A stretch of 64,000 nt of DNA from CAUZIZ01 sp965218775 (GTDB lineage: Bacteria; Acidobacteriota; UBA6911; RPQK01; JAJDTT01). How positions within the stretch are numbered: the first letter of the stretch is position 1; every line of letters begins with the position of its first letter. Shown piece by piece: positions 26,852 through 34,709 of this stretch. The notes under the pieces were generated by a model that worked only from the letters and a program-made list of their open reading frames with translations, did no database searches and was not told where the DNA came from. The stretch covers positions 496,001 to 560,000 of the forward strand of contig CBDCLS010000005.1 in assembly GCA_965218775.1 (NCBI GenBank), in the 5' to 3' direction. A program made the position numbers and the translations under genes.

Positions 26852-27116
26852 CCAATTCAATCGTCTGGCAGCCGCGCATGACAACTTCCGGTGGTTTGTG
26901 GTCCTCTCAGAACCCAAGCCGGAGGACCATTGGACCGGGTACACGGGGTTTGTCCATCAGGCTGCCTACGACGATTACCTCAAGGATCATCCGGCGCCTG
27001 AGGATTGCGAATACTATGTCTGCGGACCCCCGATGATGAACAAGGCAGTACTCAAGATGCTCGATGATCTAGGTGTCGATCGGGACGACATCATGCTGGA
27101 TGATTTCGGAGGATGA
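26852..27116 (+). pseudogene. nqrF: C-terminal remnant of nqrF (Na+-NQR subunit F)
   Basis: Only the last 87 residues or so of NqrF remain: NRLAAAHDNFRWFVVLSEP, HWTGYTGFVHQA, EDCEYYVCGPPMMNKAVLKM and the terminal LDDFGG. These form the NADH-binding end of the flavoprotein. The ferredoxin and FAD domains, about 320 residues, are missing, cut off at the right end of the IS1-like element. The remnant has no start of its own, so it is non-functional. Its stop overlaps the ATG of apbE (ATGA), preserving the original operon junction nqrF-apbE-nqrM. Confidence 0.88.
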
Positions 27117-28171
27117 CTGCCATGGATCCGCTCCCAGTCTCGAGATCCGCCGGTCATGTTCTAGTCTGGACCATTCTGGTGATCGTTTGCCTCGGGGTGA
27201 GTGGAGAAGTCGACAGCTCGCTGATCCATTTCACAGGCCGCACCATGGGTACTACTTATTCGGTTAAGGTTGTTCAACTGCCCGAAAATGTAAACCGCCG
27301 GCGGCTGGCCGCAGAGATTGAACGGGTCCTCGACACGGTCAATCGGAGGATGTCGACCTATCTTCCCGACTCCGAGATCATGCGCTTCAACTCAGCTGCG
27401 GCAACGGACTGGATCGGAATCTCGCCGCCTCTGTTGGAAGTGCTTGAAGAAGCCTTGCACTGGAGTGTCAAGACCGGCGGGGCCTTTGACGTCACGGCCG
27501 GTCCCCTGGTGAATCTGTGGGGATTTGGACCGCGGCCGAGTTTTCTTCAGGTCCCCGCCGATCCTTTGATTGAGCGGGCGCTCCAACGAGTCGGATATGA
27601 GTTGCTCGAGATTCGATCGGCACCCCCGTCTGTTCGAAAAGAGAGAGCGGATGTTTTTGTCGATCTGTCCGCAATTGGCAAGGGTTACGCTGTGGATCGA
27701 GTCTTCAGGACACTCATAGGAGCGGGCGTGAACAGTTGCCTGGTCGAAATCGGCGGAGAATTGAGAGGCCTCGGGCAAAATGCTCGTGGCCAGCCCTGGA
27801 CCGTAGCCATCGAACGACCAATCCCGGGAGGCGGAGCGTCTCGCCGCCGGATCGGGCTTTCCGAAGGGGCGGTGGCCACCTCGGGCGATTACCGCCATTT
27901 TTTCGAGAAGGGCGGCCGGAGGTACGCACACATTCTTGATCCGCGCACTGGCCGGCCCGTGCAACATAGTCTGGCCTCGGTTACTGTAGTAGATTCCACT
28001 GCCATGAGGGCGGATGCTCTCGCAACAGCTCTGATTGTCCTGGGTTCAGAACGGGGTTATGAGTTTGCGATGCGCGAGGGCATCGCGGCGTTTTTTTTCG
28101 TTCGGAACGGGGATGACGCCCTGGAGCGTGTTACACCGCGGTTTGAGTCCCTTCTGTTAGTAGAGGAATGA
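27113..28171 (+). CDS. apbE: FAD:protein FMN transferase
   Basis: ApbE attaches FMN covalently to threonine in NqrB/NqrC and RnfG/RnfD-type proteins, at the outer face of the membrane. A hydrophobic N-terminal segment (VLVWTILVIVCLGVSG) acts as export signal or anchor. The family motifs follow: TGRTMGTTYSVKV, MSTYLPDSEIMRFN, GGAFDVTAGPLVNLWGFGP, VDLSAIGKGYAVDRV, LVEIGGELRGLG and HILDPRTGRPVQ with the magnesium-binding DxxT-like end (ALATALIVLG). Length 352 is normal. Its neighbours show it was the maturation gene of an nqr operon, whose structural genes have been lost here; whether ApbE still has a substrate elsewhere is unknown. Confidence 0.95.
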   Translation: MTAMDPLPVSRSAGHVLVWTILVIVCLGVSGEVDSSLIHFTGRTMGTTYSVKVVQLPENVNRRRLAAEIERVLDTVNRRMSTYLPDSEIMRFNSAAATDWIGISPPLLEVLEEALHWSVKTGGAFDVTAGPLVNLWGFGPRPSFLQVPADPLIERALQRVGYELLEIRSAPPSVRKERADVFVDLSAIGKGYAVDRVFRTLIGAGVNSCLVEIGGELRGLGQNARGQPWTVAIERPIPGGGASRRRIGLSEGAVATSGDYRHFFEKGGRRYAHILDPRTGRPVQHSLASVTVVDSTAMRADALATALIVLGSERGYEFAMREGIAAFFFVRNGDDALERVTPRFESLLLVEE

Positions 28172-28178
28172 CCCGATC

Positions 28179-28427
28179 ATGACGGAACTTGTACTGAGTT
28201 TCATTTTGATTATTCTGGCGTTTACCAGCATGGCGCTAGGACTCCTTTGCGGTCGGAAGGGAATCTGTGTTTCCTGCGGGGCGCTAAACGAATCCCTGGC
28301 TAGCGGACACGAAGCTTGTCCCGGGGGAGGCTGTCGAACCACCTCGCTGAAGCGGCGTTGTTGCACTATTCCAGTCACCTCGCGGATCTCGGGCTTTGTT
28401 AAGTGGCCGTTACTGAATTCGCACTGA
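28179..28427 (+). pseudogene. nqrM: NqrM-like maturation protein, 3' end clipped by an IS
   Basis: From ATG 28179 the product opens with a membrane helix (LVLSFILIILAFTSMALGLL), then CGRKGICVSCGALN, which matches the GRKxIxGSCGGL region of NqrM, the small protein that delivers iron to the NqrD/NqrE site. Later cysteines (HEACPGGGC) fit the family's Cys cluster. At 28354 the sequence enters the IS5-like element, and the last 24 residues or so of the open frame are insertion-sequence DNA. The natural C-terminus is lost or altered. It follows apbE by seven bases, as in real nqr operons. An intact homolog is not in the window. Confidence 0.72.
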
Positions 28428-29424
28428 TTCAGGCATGCCCCGACTTGTCATCCGATTCAGCACCTCACACTTGATGATGGCCTCGGTCCGTTGATTGTCG
28501 AATCGTCGGGCCGACAGTTTGGATCCGAACATGGCCTTGATCCTCGACACCGCGTTCTCTGCAAGGCTTTGCCGGGTGCAGCCACTTGAGGCACGCCATT
28601 CATAGCGACCGAGGTCCCCGATCTGTCGTAACGTTGCGTCACGCATTGCACACCAGTCAGGCGGAGCCACATCTTCACTCAGCCTTGCATTGCGTCGCGG
28701 AGGAATTGTGGCGACAGCCTCCCGGTCCAGTATCGACTGGTAGCAGGCTCTCGTGTCATAGGCCCGTCTCCGGAGACTTGACCGATCCGACCGGGAATCT
28801 GGGAGAGCAATGTAGGTAACATACTGCTGTCATGAACCCGGCTCGGTGTCACCTCCACCGCCACGATTTCTTTCGTCGTCTCGTCGACACCCAGGTGCAG
28901 CTTGCGCCAGGCTCTTCGCCGACCACGCCGATGCTTTCGTACGTGCCACTCACCGGCACCGTACACTTTCAGGCCTGTGGCATCCACGACGACGTGTCGA
29001 GGTCTAACACCTGGACCGACCGACAACGACGGCACTACAGAGCCTTGTCGTCTGCTCAACGTGCTGTAGTCCGGGACCGGAAGATCGAGTCTCAGTAACT
29101 CCAGGAGCGAAGAAACGAAGCCCTGTGTGGATCGAAGGCTGAGATGGAACACCGACTTCAACACCAGCGCACACTGGATGGCGGTGTCGGAATAAACCCT
29201 CGGAGCACCTCGACCGCTCGGCAGGTCAGTGTTCTGCCAGCCCACGACTGCTTCTTCGTCGAACCAAAAGGTCAGCCGACCCCGGGCGATCAGCGCTTGA
29301 TTGTAGGCTGGCCAGTTCTGAACTCGATACCGGAAGGTGCATTCATTCGGCGTCATTCCTCATGCTGGCACCCTGGCCGATCGGAGACAAGCCGTCGCCC
29401 CGAACCAAATTATGCAACAACGCC
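28354..29424 (-). mobile_element. IS5-family (IS903-like) insertion sequence, decayed
   Basis: Both ends carry GGCGTTGTTGCA (28354-28365) or its exact complement (29413-29424). A second similar motif, GGCTTTGTT, lies at 28392. The 1071-base element is the right size for an IS903-type unit. Its single transposase, on the minus strand, is frameshifted. No 9-base target duplication is visible, which fits an old or rearranged insertion. The left end interrupts nqrM. Confidence 0.8.
28410..29356 (-). pseudogene. IS5/IS903-type transposase, frameshifted
   Basis: The first part, from ATG 29356, has the IS903-like N-terminus (VYSDTAIQCALVLKSVFHLSLR) and the first catalytic region VVVDATGLKVYGAGEWHVRKH. 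At VSGDG the frame goes wrong: the expected GDGAYDTRACY is recovered by shifting frame at the run of plus-strand GGCCC 28761-28765, after which DTRACYQSILDREAVATIPP and then SLAENAVSRIKAMFGSKL (the Glu region) and EAIIKCEVLNRMTSRGMPES follow to the stop at 28410. One base appears deleted. As written no complete transposase is made. Together the two pieces make about 315 residues, the normal family length. Confidence 0.87.
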
Positions 29425-29897
29425 TACAGACGCTCTTCCCACCAGCGGCTAGTTTAGGAAGCATCGGTCACATTGGAAATCGTCTCCAGTGATCTTCCAA
29501 CTCGTCCCTTCCAGTCCTGCAATTGCAACGAGCTTTTTCTAACACTTTCTAACAAGATGAGCCAAAATGAGCGAACTGAGAGAAAATGAGATAAAGAACT
29601 GGGATTGGGCTAAGTGCCTATTTCCCAAACTGATAAGTACTGAGATGAAGTGAGATGAAATGAGGTAAAAACCCCTAATTTTGGTTCCAAGCACCAAGGA
29701 CCAAATCCAGGTTCTGACTTTCACAAGGTATTCATAATCCACAATGCGTAGGCCAACCTCTGTAGGGAAGCCATTCCCGGAGCCGTTCTTGCTTGGGGCA
29801 GTACTGACCTGGGACTCAGGGCGGCGAAGATCTCGCTTGGCGTCGGTCTGTGGGGAGCAACCGAATGAAGCCAGCGGAGTCTCTCAAAAGTGGGAGC
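29425..29897. other. Gene-poor stretch with a GGTTCCAAGCACCAA-type repeat
   Basis: I see no credible gene here. The stretch 29560-29670 is A-rich with GAGATGAAGTGAGATGAAAT-like near-repeats. At 29676-29716 GGTTCCAAGCACCAAGGACC followed by AAATCCAGGTTC is a copy of the intergenic repeat also found at 25536-25590, 46756-46815 (inverted) and 56388-56430. Short open frames in this area have no recognisable features. Confidence 0.6.
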
Positions 29898-30182
29898 CTA
29901 CTCGAAGTGAGTCCAAAGTCGCAGCACCTTCACGGTGCCGCTTTCCTCAAGGACCTGGTACACGAGTCGGTGCTGAATATTGATCCGGCGCGAGTACGCT
30001 CCCGACAGATCTCCAATCAACTTTTCGAAAGGGGGAGGTCTCCGATATGGATCCTCTCGGAGAAGTTCCAGGAGTCGTTCAGCCTTGGGCTTCAGTCCCG
30101 CCGCTGCCAGCTTCTTGGCGTCCCGCCGTGCTTGGCGAGTAAAGACAACCTTCCATTTTACCAACCGGGGTCCTTGGAACAC
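29898..30182 (-). CDS. Txe/YoeB-type mRNA interferase toxin
   Basis: A small basic protein of the RelE superfamily, YoeB/Txe branch, expected to cleave mRNA at the ribosome. Visible features are KVVFTRQARRDAKKLAAAGL, KLIGDLSGAYSRRINIQHRLVYQV and the C-terminal VLRLWTHFE, which in active members is close to RxWTHY; the terminal His-Phe in place of His-Tyr is a mild change at a catalytic position. The frame begins at GTG 30182; TTG at 30164 is an alternative. It overlaps the antitoxin gene by 25 bases and is translated after it, the usual order for YefM/YoeB pairs. Confidence 0.9.
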   Translation of the reverse strand: MFQGPRLVKWKVVFTRQARRDAKKLAAAGLKPKAERLLELLREDPYRRPPPFEKLIGDLSGAYSRRINIQHRLVYQVLEESGTVKVLRLWTHFE

Positions 30183-30400
30183 TCCTCCAATGGGGTCTCA
30201 AGGCCCTGGCGGATCGACTCACGCATACCAGGAACCGAAAGAAGGAAGAGCGTCTCCTGGATGGCACGCCAGTCCTCTGCGGACACCAGAACCGCATTCC
30301 CCCGCTTGGACGTGATCTCAATCGGCTCGTGCCCTTGCGTTACCTCGTCCAAGAGCTGATAAAGACGAGATCTTGCCTGGGTCGCATTCAGTGTCGTCAT
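30158..30400 (-). CDS. Phd/YefM-family antitoxin
   Basis: An 80-residue antitoxin of the YefM/Phd family: the N-terminal DNA-binding part TTLNATQARSRLYQLLDEVTQ, then PIEITSKRGNAVLVSAEDWRAIQETLFLLS, which is the family's core, and an acidic C-terminal region (MRESIRQGLETPLEEC) that would wrap the toxin. It neutralises the downstream YoeB-like toxin and with it should repress its own promoter. A palindromic operator candidate lies immediately upstream at 30401-30420. The start ATG 30400 is unambiguous. Confidence 0.92.
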   Translation of the reverse strand: MTTLNATQARSRLYQLLDEVTQGHEPIEITSKRGNAVLVSAEDWRAIQETLFLLSVPGMRESIRQGLETPLEECSKDPGW

Positions 30401-30420
30401 CGTACGTGATAGCGTACGCT
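30401..30420. promoter_or_regulatory. Candidate operator of the toxin-antitoxin operon
   Basis: The sequence CGTACGTGATAGCGTACGCT directly precedes the antitoxin start. It holds CGTACG and GCGTACGC, two self-complementary sites spaced six bases apart, as expected for a pair of YefM-type operator half-units. Its position would let the antitoxin complex block transcription or translation start. Binding is inferred from position and symmetry only. Confidence 0.5.
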
Positions 30421-30439
30421 AACGCCGACTGGGTTGTCA

Positions 30440-30541
30440 AGCGACAGTTCTTCCGCATCTGGATCTGCCCAGTCGTTCTGGTCCCACCGGAGAGTTGAGA
30501 ATTTCGTGCGTGAAGGACTTACCAAGGCGCAAGTGTCACTG
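30440..30541 (+). pseudogene. Scrap of an M16 peptidase gene
   Basis: Two blocks match the second M16 gene: 30440-30477 corresponds to 24919-24957 (TTCNGCATCTGGATCYGCCC) and 30492-30541 to 24998-25050 (TTCGTGCGTGARGGACTTAC). About 40 bases between the blocks are missing in the scrap. Identity is about 85-90 percent. The scrap truncates the TIGR04076-like gene that reads toward it. It is non-coding debris from duplication or recombination. Confidence 0.8.
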
Positions 30542-30702
30542 AATCCTTCCGACATGTGTCCGTCGGTGATCCATTCGTGCCCGACCTCGAACGCGTGGCA
30601 GCATCCCTCCGGCTTCCACTCGCCCTCGGTGTAGGCGTCGGCGAGATCCTGGTTGAATGTTTTCTTCACTACTGTGATCCGGACCTTGTTTCTGCTGAGC
30701 AT
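30537..30702 (-). pseudogene. 5' part of a TIGR04076-family gene
   Basis: ATG 30702 is preceded by GGAGG at the right distance. About 55 residues follow that resemble the TIGR04076 family: VRITVVKKTFNQDLADAY, then a cysteine pair region (EGCCHAFEVGHEWITDG) and MSEGF. At that point the family continues with a Cys/Trp motif, but here the reading frame passes into antisense of the M16 scrap (30440-30541) and becomes meaningless. The function of the family is unknown. The open frame formally runs to 30397. Confidence 0.65.
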
Positions 30703-30724
30703 TCTTCCAACCTCCTACATACGC

Positions 30725-31939
30725 TTAGGGCTCGCGCAGATTCCAGAAGGTACCGGTGATTCCAGTGACTCCCTGAGAGTTCTGGGCGTAGCAGGCCGTA
30801 AAGATTCGACCAGGTTCAATCTCAATGGACGAACTATAGCCCTGGTTTCCGTTAGGCGCCTTCCGTAGTAGCCAGGACGTCTGCCCCCAGGTCTGACCCC
30901 CATCGTCGCTGAGCCGTGCGAGGAGACCATAGGGCTTATAACGACGGCCGAACGTCAGGAGGACACGTCCGTCAGAAAGCTTGAGAAGTCTGGGGCAGGC
31001 ACCCGAGAGGATGTTGGTTTCAGTCGGCTGGCTCCAGCTCTTTCCGCCGTCGTGGGACTCGTTCCTCCAGAATAGTCCGCTGCGCCCATCCACACACTTC
31101 TCGACCCGATGCAGGGCCAGGAGCTTGTCCTTCTCCAATTCCAGAAGGGCGGGCTCGCCATACTCTCGGGTGTCGTTGCTTCCCTTGGCCATGAGCGTCA
31201 TCGATGACCATGTTTGCCCCAGGTCGCTAGATCGATGGAGCAGAGCCGATGTAACGGAGTCGCTTCCCACCCGGCCGTAACTGGGGGCGAGCAGAGTCCC
31301 GGATTGGAGCCGAATGGGGGGTGAGCTTGGCTGCTTGCCGGGCGCAAAGAGGACCGCGTGATGGAGCGGCCAGGTCAGACCATGGTTGTCACTCCAGCAC
31401 CAGAATCCGCCAACGTTGGCGAAAGGATATTCGGCGGCGTGCTCATGTCCTAGCCCTGCCCTTTGGCCTTCTCCAACGGGAACGACCGCGTGCATGGCCA
31501 GCACTCCTCCAACCCGACCTTGACCCAGATAGATGGGGGCAAACTCCTGTCCGCCTCCGGCAGCAAACTGGCCCGCGTTCTGGGCGTCCCAGGTCTCTCC
31601 CAGGTTGTAGGAACGCATGACGGTGATCACCGAACGTGGGTGCGTGTGGCGGACTCGTTCCTGACGGGGCGCTTGGCGAAAAGCGATCAGCAACTCATCC
31701 CCGTCCAACCGCGCGACGTGTGGGAAGGCGGTATAACTGGCAGGGTCGAAAAGGATGTCGGTCTGTCGGACACCAGGCGGAGTCTGGACCGGACCCAGGA
31801 TCAGTCGTTTTTCCTCTTCACTAGCACTAGCGAAAAAAGCCGTCTCGGCGCGCGAAAGGCCCGCGATGGCAGCTGCAGCCACAGGAAACACCATTGACCG
31901 TTTCAGAAACTGACGGCGTGTGGCCGGTTGCCGTGGCAT
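30725..31939 (-). CDS. Tat-exported sialidase-like protein (BNR/Asp-box propeller)
   Basis: A 404-residue exported protein. RRQFLKRSMVFPVAAAAIAG is a twin-arginine signal. The body is a six-bladed propeller with four Asp-boxes: SDNHGLTW, SSDLGQTW, SHDGGKSW and SDDGGQTW. An FRIP-like motif (IAFRQAP) is near residue 86 and supplies the first of the arginines of the sialidase triad; a RMEYGEPAL-like stretch (TREYGEPALLELE) provides the Glu. It may be an exo-sialidase or another glycosidase of this fold. Downstream of the amidohydrolase gene with a 44-base gap on the same strand, so probably one operon. Confidence 0.85.
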   Translation of the reverse strand: MPRQPATRRQFLKRSMVFPVAAAAIAGLSRAETAFFASASEEEKRLILGPVQTPPGVRQTDILFDPASYTAFPHVARLDGDELLIAFRQAPRQERVRHTHPRSVITVMRSYNLGETWDAQNAGQFAAGGGQEFAPIYLGQGRVGGVLAMHAVVPVGEGQRAGLGHEHAAEYPFANVGGFWCWSDNHGLTWPLHHAVLFAPGKQPSSPPIRLQSGTLLAPSYGRVGSDSVTSALLHRSSDLGQTWSSMTLMAKGSNDTREYGEPALLELEKDKLLALHRVEKCVDGRSGLFWRNESHDGGKSWSQPTETNILSGACPRLLKLSDGRVLLTFGRRYKPYGLLARLSDDGGQTWGQTSWLLRKAPNGNQGYSSSIEIEPGRIFTACYAQNSQGVTGITGTFWNLREP

Positions 31940-31983
31940 GGTGAATTCCTCCTACAGCTGGTCAGTTCCGCAGCCGTGGTCGG

Positions 31984-33123
31984 CTATACGGATGGTACCC
32001 GATTCCCGGCCCGAAGGGTGAGTAGGGGACTCAGACAGGTACCCGAACGGAAGCCTTCCTCAAGCTGCACCAATGGCTCAGCTTCATCGCTCCACTGCAG
32101 GACGACCAGATCGGCGCAGGCTCCGGGGGCTAGTGTGCCCACTTCCCCCGTCAGACCGAGTATCTGTGCGGGACGCAGCGTAGACCTATTGAGGGCTTCA
32201 TTCTGCGGCATCCCAATCGCGATCAACCTGGAAATGGTTCTCGGCATATCGTGGGGAGGGCTCCAGCCCAGGTGTTTGTTGAACACATCGGTGGAGACGG
32301 TGTCGGGCAGGAAACCGTCTGCAATCGCCACGGCAGCCACACCCATGTCACTGTCACCTTTCCCGTGACCGACGTCGAAGATGACACCGCGTTCCTGGGC
32401 CCTCCAGACCTCATCTACGACATGGCCGTCGGAAACAATGCTCTCAGCATCGTCATGGAAGCAGTAGGTGAAGACATCGCCGGGTCGCAATATCTCCAAC
32501 TGCTCAGCCAGGAGCCAGTCGGACGGCTCCCGGCGAACCCCGTAAAGGATGGGGCGATTGGTGCGCTCGGCTGCAGCCAGGGTCCGACGCATGACTTCCC
32601 TGGGATCGTTGTCACCGCAGGCCCTGGCCGTCAGGTTGGCAGCGACGCCCCAGATGAGATCCCCGCCTTCTTCGATGGCAGCAACGCAGGCGTCGACATC
32701 AACCTCGTCCAAGACCTCAAAGCAACCACGGTTCTCGTGCTCCCCCTTTACTGCTGGACTAATGGCCAGGCGTATACGAGTCTGTGAATTCTCGATGATT
32801 CGGGTACGGTATTCGGGCCACGTCCACGCTCCGGCGTCGCCCTGGGACATCGCGGTCGTCGTACCACGTGCCAGCATGGCTCCATCGGGACCAATGCCAA
32901 AGCGCCACTCGAGTGGCGCGGGATGTGTATGAAGATCTACCAGGCCGGGCAGCAGGATACCGTCTGGAAAATCGAGGACCTCCTGCGCTCCTCCCTGGAC
33001 ATCGGCACCTGAGGCCGCGATGGTTTCACCGCGAACCGCCACCGAACCAGGCCCGTCAAGCCCTGTCTCGGCGCAGAAGACTCGCCCCGCCTTCAGGATC
33101 AGATCGAATGGCTGCTGATTCAT
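31984..33123 (-). CDS. Amidohydrolase/deacetylase family metallohydrolase
   Basis: A 379-residue amidohydrolase-superfamily enzyme. ATG 33123 is preceded by GGGAGGGAGAAG and gives MNQQPFDLILKAG, a typical start; the frame opens earlier at 33219 without support. GLVDLHTHPAP near residue 55 is the HxH metal site, DVGHGKGDSD near 265 and the DVFNKHLGW region supply further ligands (STDVF as the last Asp). The closest match by eye is the predicted amidohydrolase/deacetylase group of cyclic-amidohydrolase-like proteins; the substrate is unknown. It heads a two-gene run with the sialidase-like gene. Confidence 0.82.
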   Translation of the reverse strand: MNQQPFDLILKAGRVFCAETGLDGPGSVAVRGETIAASGADVQGGAQEVLDFPDGILLPGLVDLHTHPAPLEWRFGIGPDGAMLARGTTTAMSQGDAGAWTWPEYRTRIIENSQTRIRLAISPAVKGEHENRGCFEVLDEVDVDACVAAIEEGGDLIWGVAANLTARACGDNDPREVMRRTLAAAERTNRPILYGVRREPSDWLLAEQLEILRPGDVFTYCFHDDAESIVSDGHVVDEVWRAQERGVIFDVGHGKGDSDMGVAAVAIADGFLPDTVSTDVFNKHLGWSPPHDMPRTISRLIAIGMPQNEALNRSTLRPAQILGLTGEVGTLAPGACADLVVLQWSDEAEPLVQLEEGFRSGTCLSPLLTLRAGNRVPSV

Positions 33124-33362
33124 ACTTCTCCCTCCCGTTCCCCCCAACGCTAGACCATGACAAGCGCGATCCCAATGCCAGATGACCGTAAGGCGTACTT
33201 TGGCAAGATCTGGCTGCACTTACAAGTCGACACTGGTAGTGTGAGCGGAAGAACAAGGGCTACGCCATCGGCGGGTCGTAGCAGTGGCTCCAGTCGAGAA
33301 AGAAACTTTGGAGTTCATAAAAGCCTGAAGCGCGAGCGAGGGGTTGCGGGTCTGCAAGATCT

Positions 33363-33540
33363 TGCTGTTGTCCGGCTCTCTCCTCGGAACTGGGGCTCAT
33401 CTTACTGACAATTCACGTCGTTCACCGCTCTGCCAGACCTGGCTCCGTAATACTGGCAGTCTACCCATTCACGGCAGCGGCTGTTTTCGGTACTGCTCAC
33501 TGCTCACTGCTCACTGCATCACAGCCCACTATTCAAGCTT
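33363..33540 (+). repeat. Copy 2 of the 3'-associated dispersed repeat
   Basis: Core 33363-33474 aligns with copies at 12301-12410, 46641-46747 and 63331-63435 (inverse). The tail 33495-33540 contains tandem CTGCTCACTGCTCACTGCTC units and ends ACTATTCAAGC, matching the ACTGCAT tandem tail of copy 1. It ends about five bases before the stop of the SGNH gene (minus strand). The other bases between 33124 and 33363 hold no gene that I can see. Confidence 0.85.
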
Positions 33541-33544
33541 CAGC

Positions 33545-34633
33545 TCAGAGCTTCTTGAATACCTGGGCAACTTCCTTTGCGGCGGCATGGTTGCCGGCCG
33601 GATTCCAGTGAGGGTCCAACCGGTAGTACAGCACTTCTGTCTTTCCCAGCTCTCGAAACAAGGGCGTGAGGTCCATGCAGGGGATTTCGTGGAACTGAGC
33701 TCGCTCCAGGATCTGCCGGTAGCCCTCCTCTTCGTTTTTCAGGTAGTCAATGCTGTCAGGGAAAAGCCTCTCATATTCGCTCTTGTAAGTGGACTCCTTC
33801 GTGGGAAAAAGGAAGATGGCCAGCTGGACGCCGTTCTGGGCAGAGATCTCAACGATGCGATCGACGGAGGTTTGGACCCAGTTCATGGCTTGAGCGTTTT
33901 CCAGATAGTTCCGAGACGCCCCCCGGTACCTGAATAGGGTGAGCCCGTTGGAGGCTTCTTTCTGGTCAGTGTCCAAACGCCGCCCATACTGATCTGAGGC
34001 TGGCCTCTCTCCAGTTGTGATCCAACGGAAGAGACTATAGGTAAGGGTCTTCTTGTATTGTGGATAGCTCTTGTACCGCGACCAACCCTTATAGTACTGC
34101 TCGCCTGAGCCGGGCTTTCCCGGCTCCAGAGGACTGCGATTCCTCAGGTCGTTGGGAAACACACCCAGGGCCGCAATCTTGGGTTTGTAGTGGGCGACGA
34201 AGTGCTCGAAAAGCACCCGGTAGCGGAGGAAATCGTAGCTGCCTACTCCTAGATTGATAACCGGCTCACCCACTTCAGCTTCGATCCTGGACACCAGGGT
34301 CTCCTCCTGTTTCACCCAGGCGCCCCAGACAAACGAGTCTCCAATGAAGAAGATCTGGGCTCTAGAGTAGTCGCGGCCCAGATTGCGAAAGCCCTGATCG
34401 TCCGTGCTGTAGGTGGCCCTGACCTCATCTCGAGGGGCGGAGACGGTCAGGTCCCTCAGATTGGGGGTCACTTTGTAGAGGAGGAGGTCGTCCGGCTGGT
34501 AGTACTCGTAGTAAAGCTTATGCGAGGCAAGCCAGCTTCCGGGAATCAGAACGCCGGTAACGCACAGCAGCACTTCGACCGATGCCAGGACGACGAGGCT
34601 GACCAGCAACCTGCTTCGTTTTCTCATCTTCAT
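33545..34633 (-). CDS. SGNH/GDSL hydrolase-fold membrane-anchored protein
   Basis: A 362-residue protein with an N-terminal membrane anchor (LLVSLVVLASVEVLLCVTGVL). The SGNH catalytic serine is in FFIGDSFVWGAWV near residue 95, an Asn in VINLGVGSYDF (Gly/Asn block) and the Asp-His pair in YRLDPHWNPAGN near residue 340. The layout is like AlgX/AlgJ-type or DHHW proteins that modify cell-surface sugars by acetylation or deacetylation; the true substrate is unknown. It lies 76 bases downstream of the second CehA-like gene on the same strand. Confidence 0.83.
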   Translation of the reverse strand: MKMRKRSRLLVSLVVLASVEVLLCVTGVLIPGSWLASHKLYYEYYQPDDLLLYKVTPNLRDLTVSAPRDEVRATYSTDDQGFRNLGRDYSRAQIFFIGDSFVWGAWVKQEETLVSRIEAEVGEPVINLGVGSYDFLRYRVLFEHFVAHYKPKIAALGVFPNDLRNRSPLEPGKPGSGEQYYKGWSRYKSYPQYKKTLTYSLFRWITTGERPASDQYGRRLDTDQKEASNGLTLFRYRGASRNYLENAQAMNWVQTSVDRIVEISAQNGVQLAIFLFPTKESTYKSEYERLFPDSIDYLKNEEEGYRQILERAQFHEIPCMDLTPLFRELGKTEVLYYRLDPHWNPAGNHAAAKEVAQVFKKL

Positions 34634-34709
34634 GTACCACCCCTTCCGGGTTGACCGCAGCTTCTGTTTTCATTGGACTCTCCTTCGTAGATCAAGAGCG
34701 CGCCCAGCA

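Noticed and set aside
29744..29983. 79-residue plus-strand frame before the toxin-antitoxin genes
   Set aside because: No ribosome binding site, no features, overlaps the toxin gene antisense.
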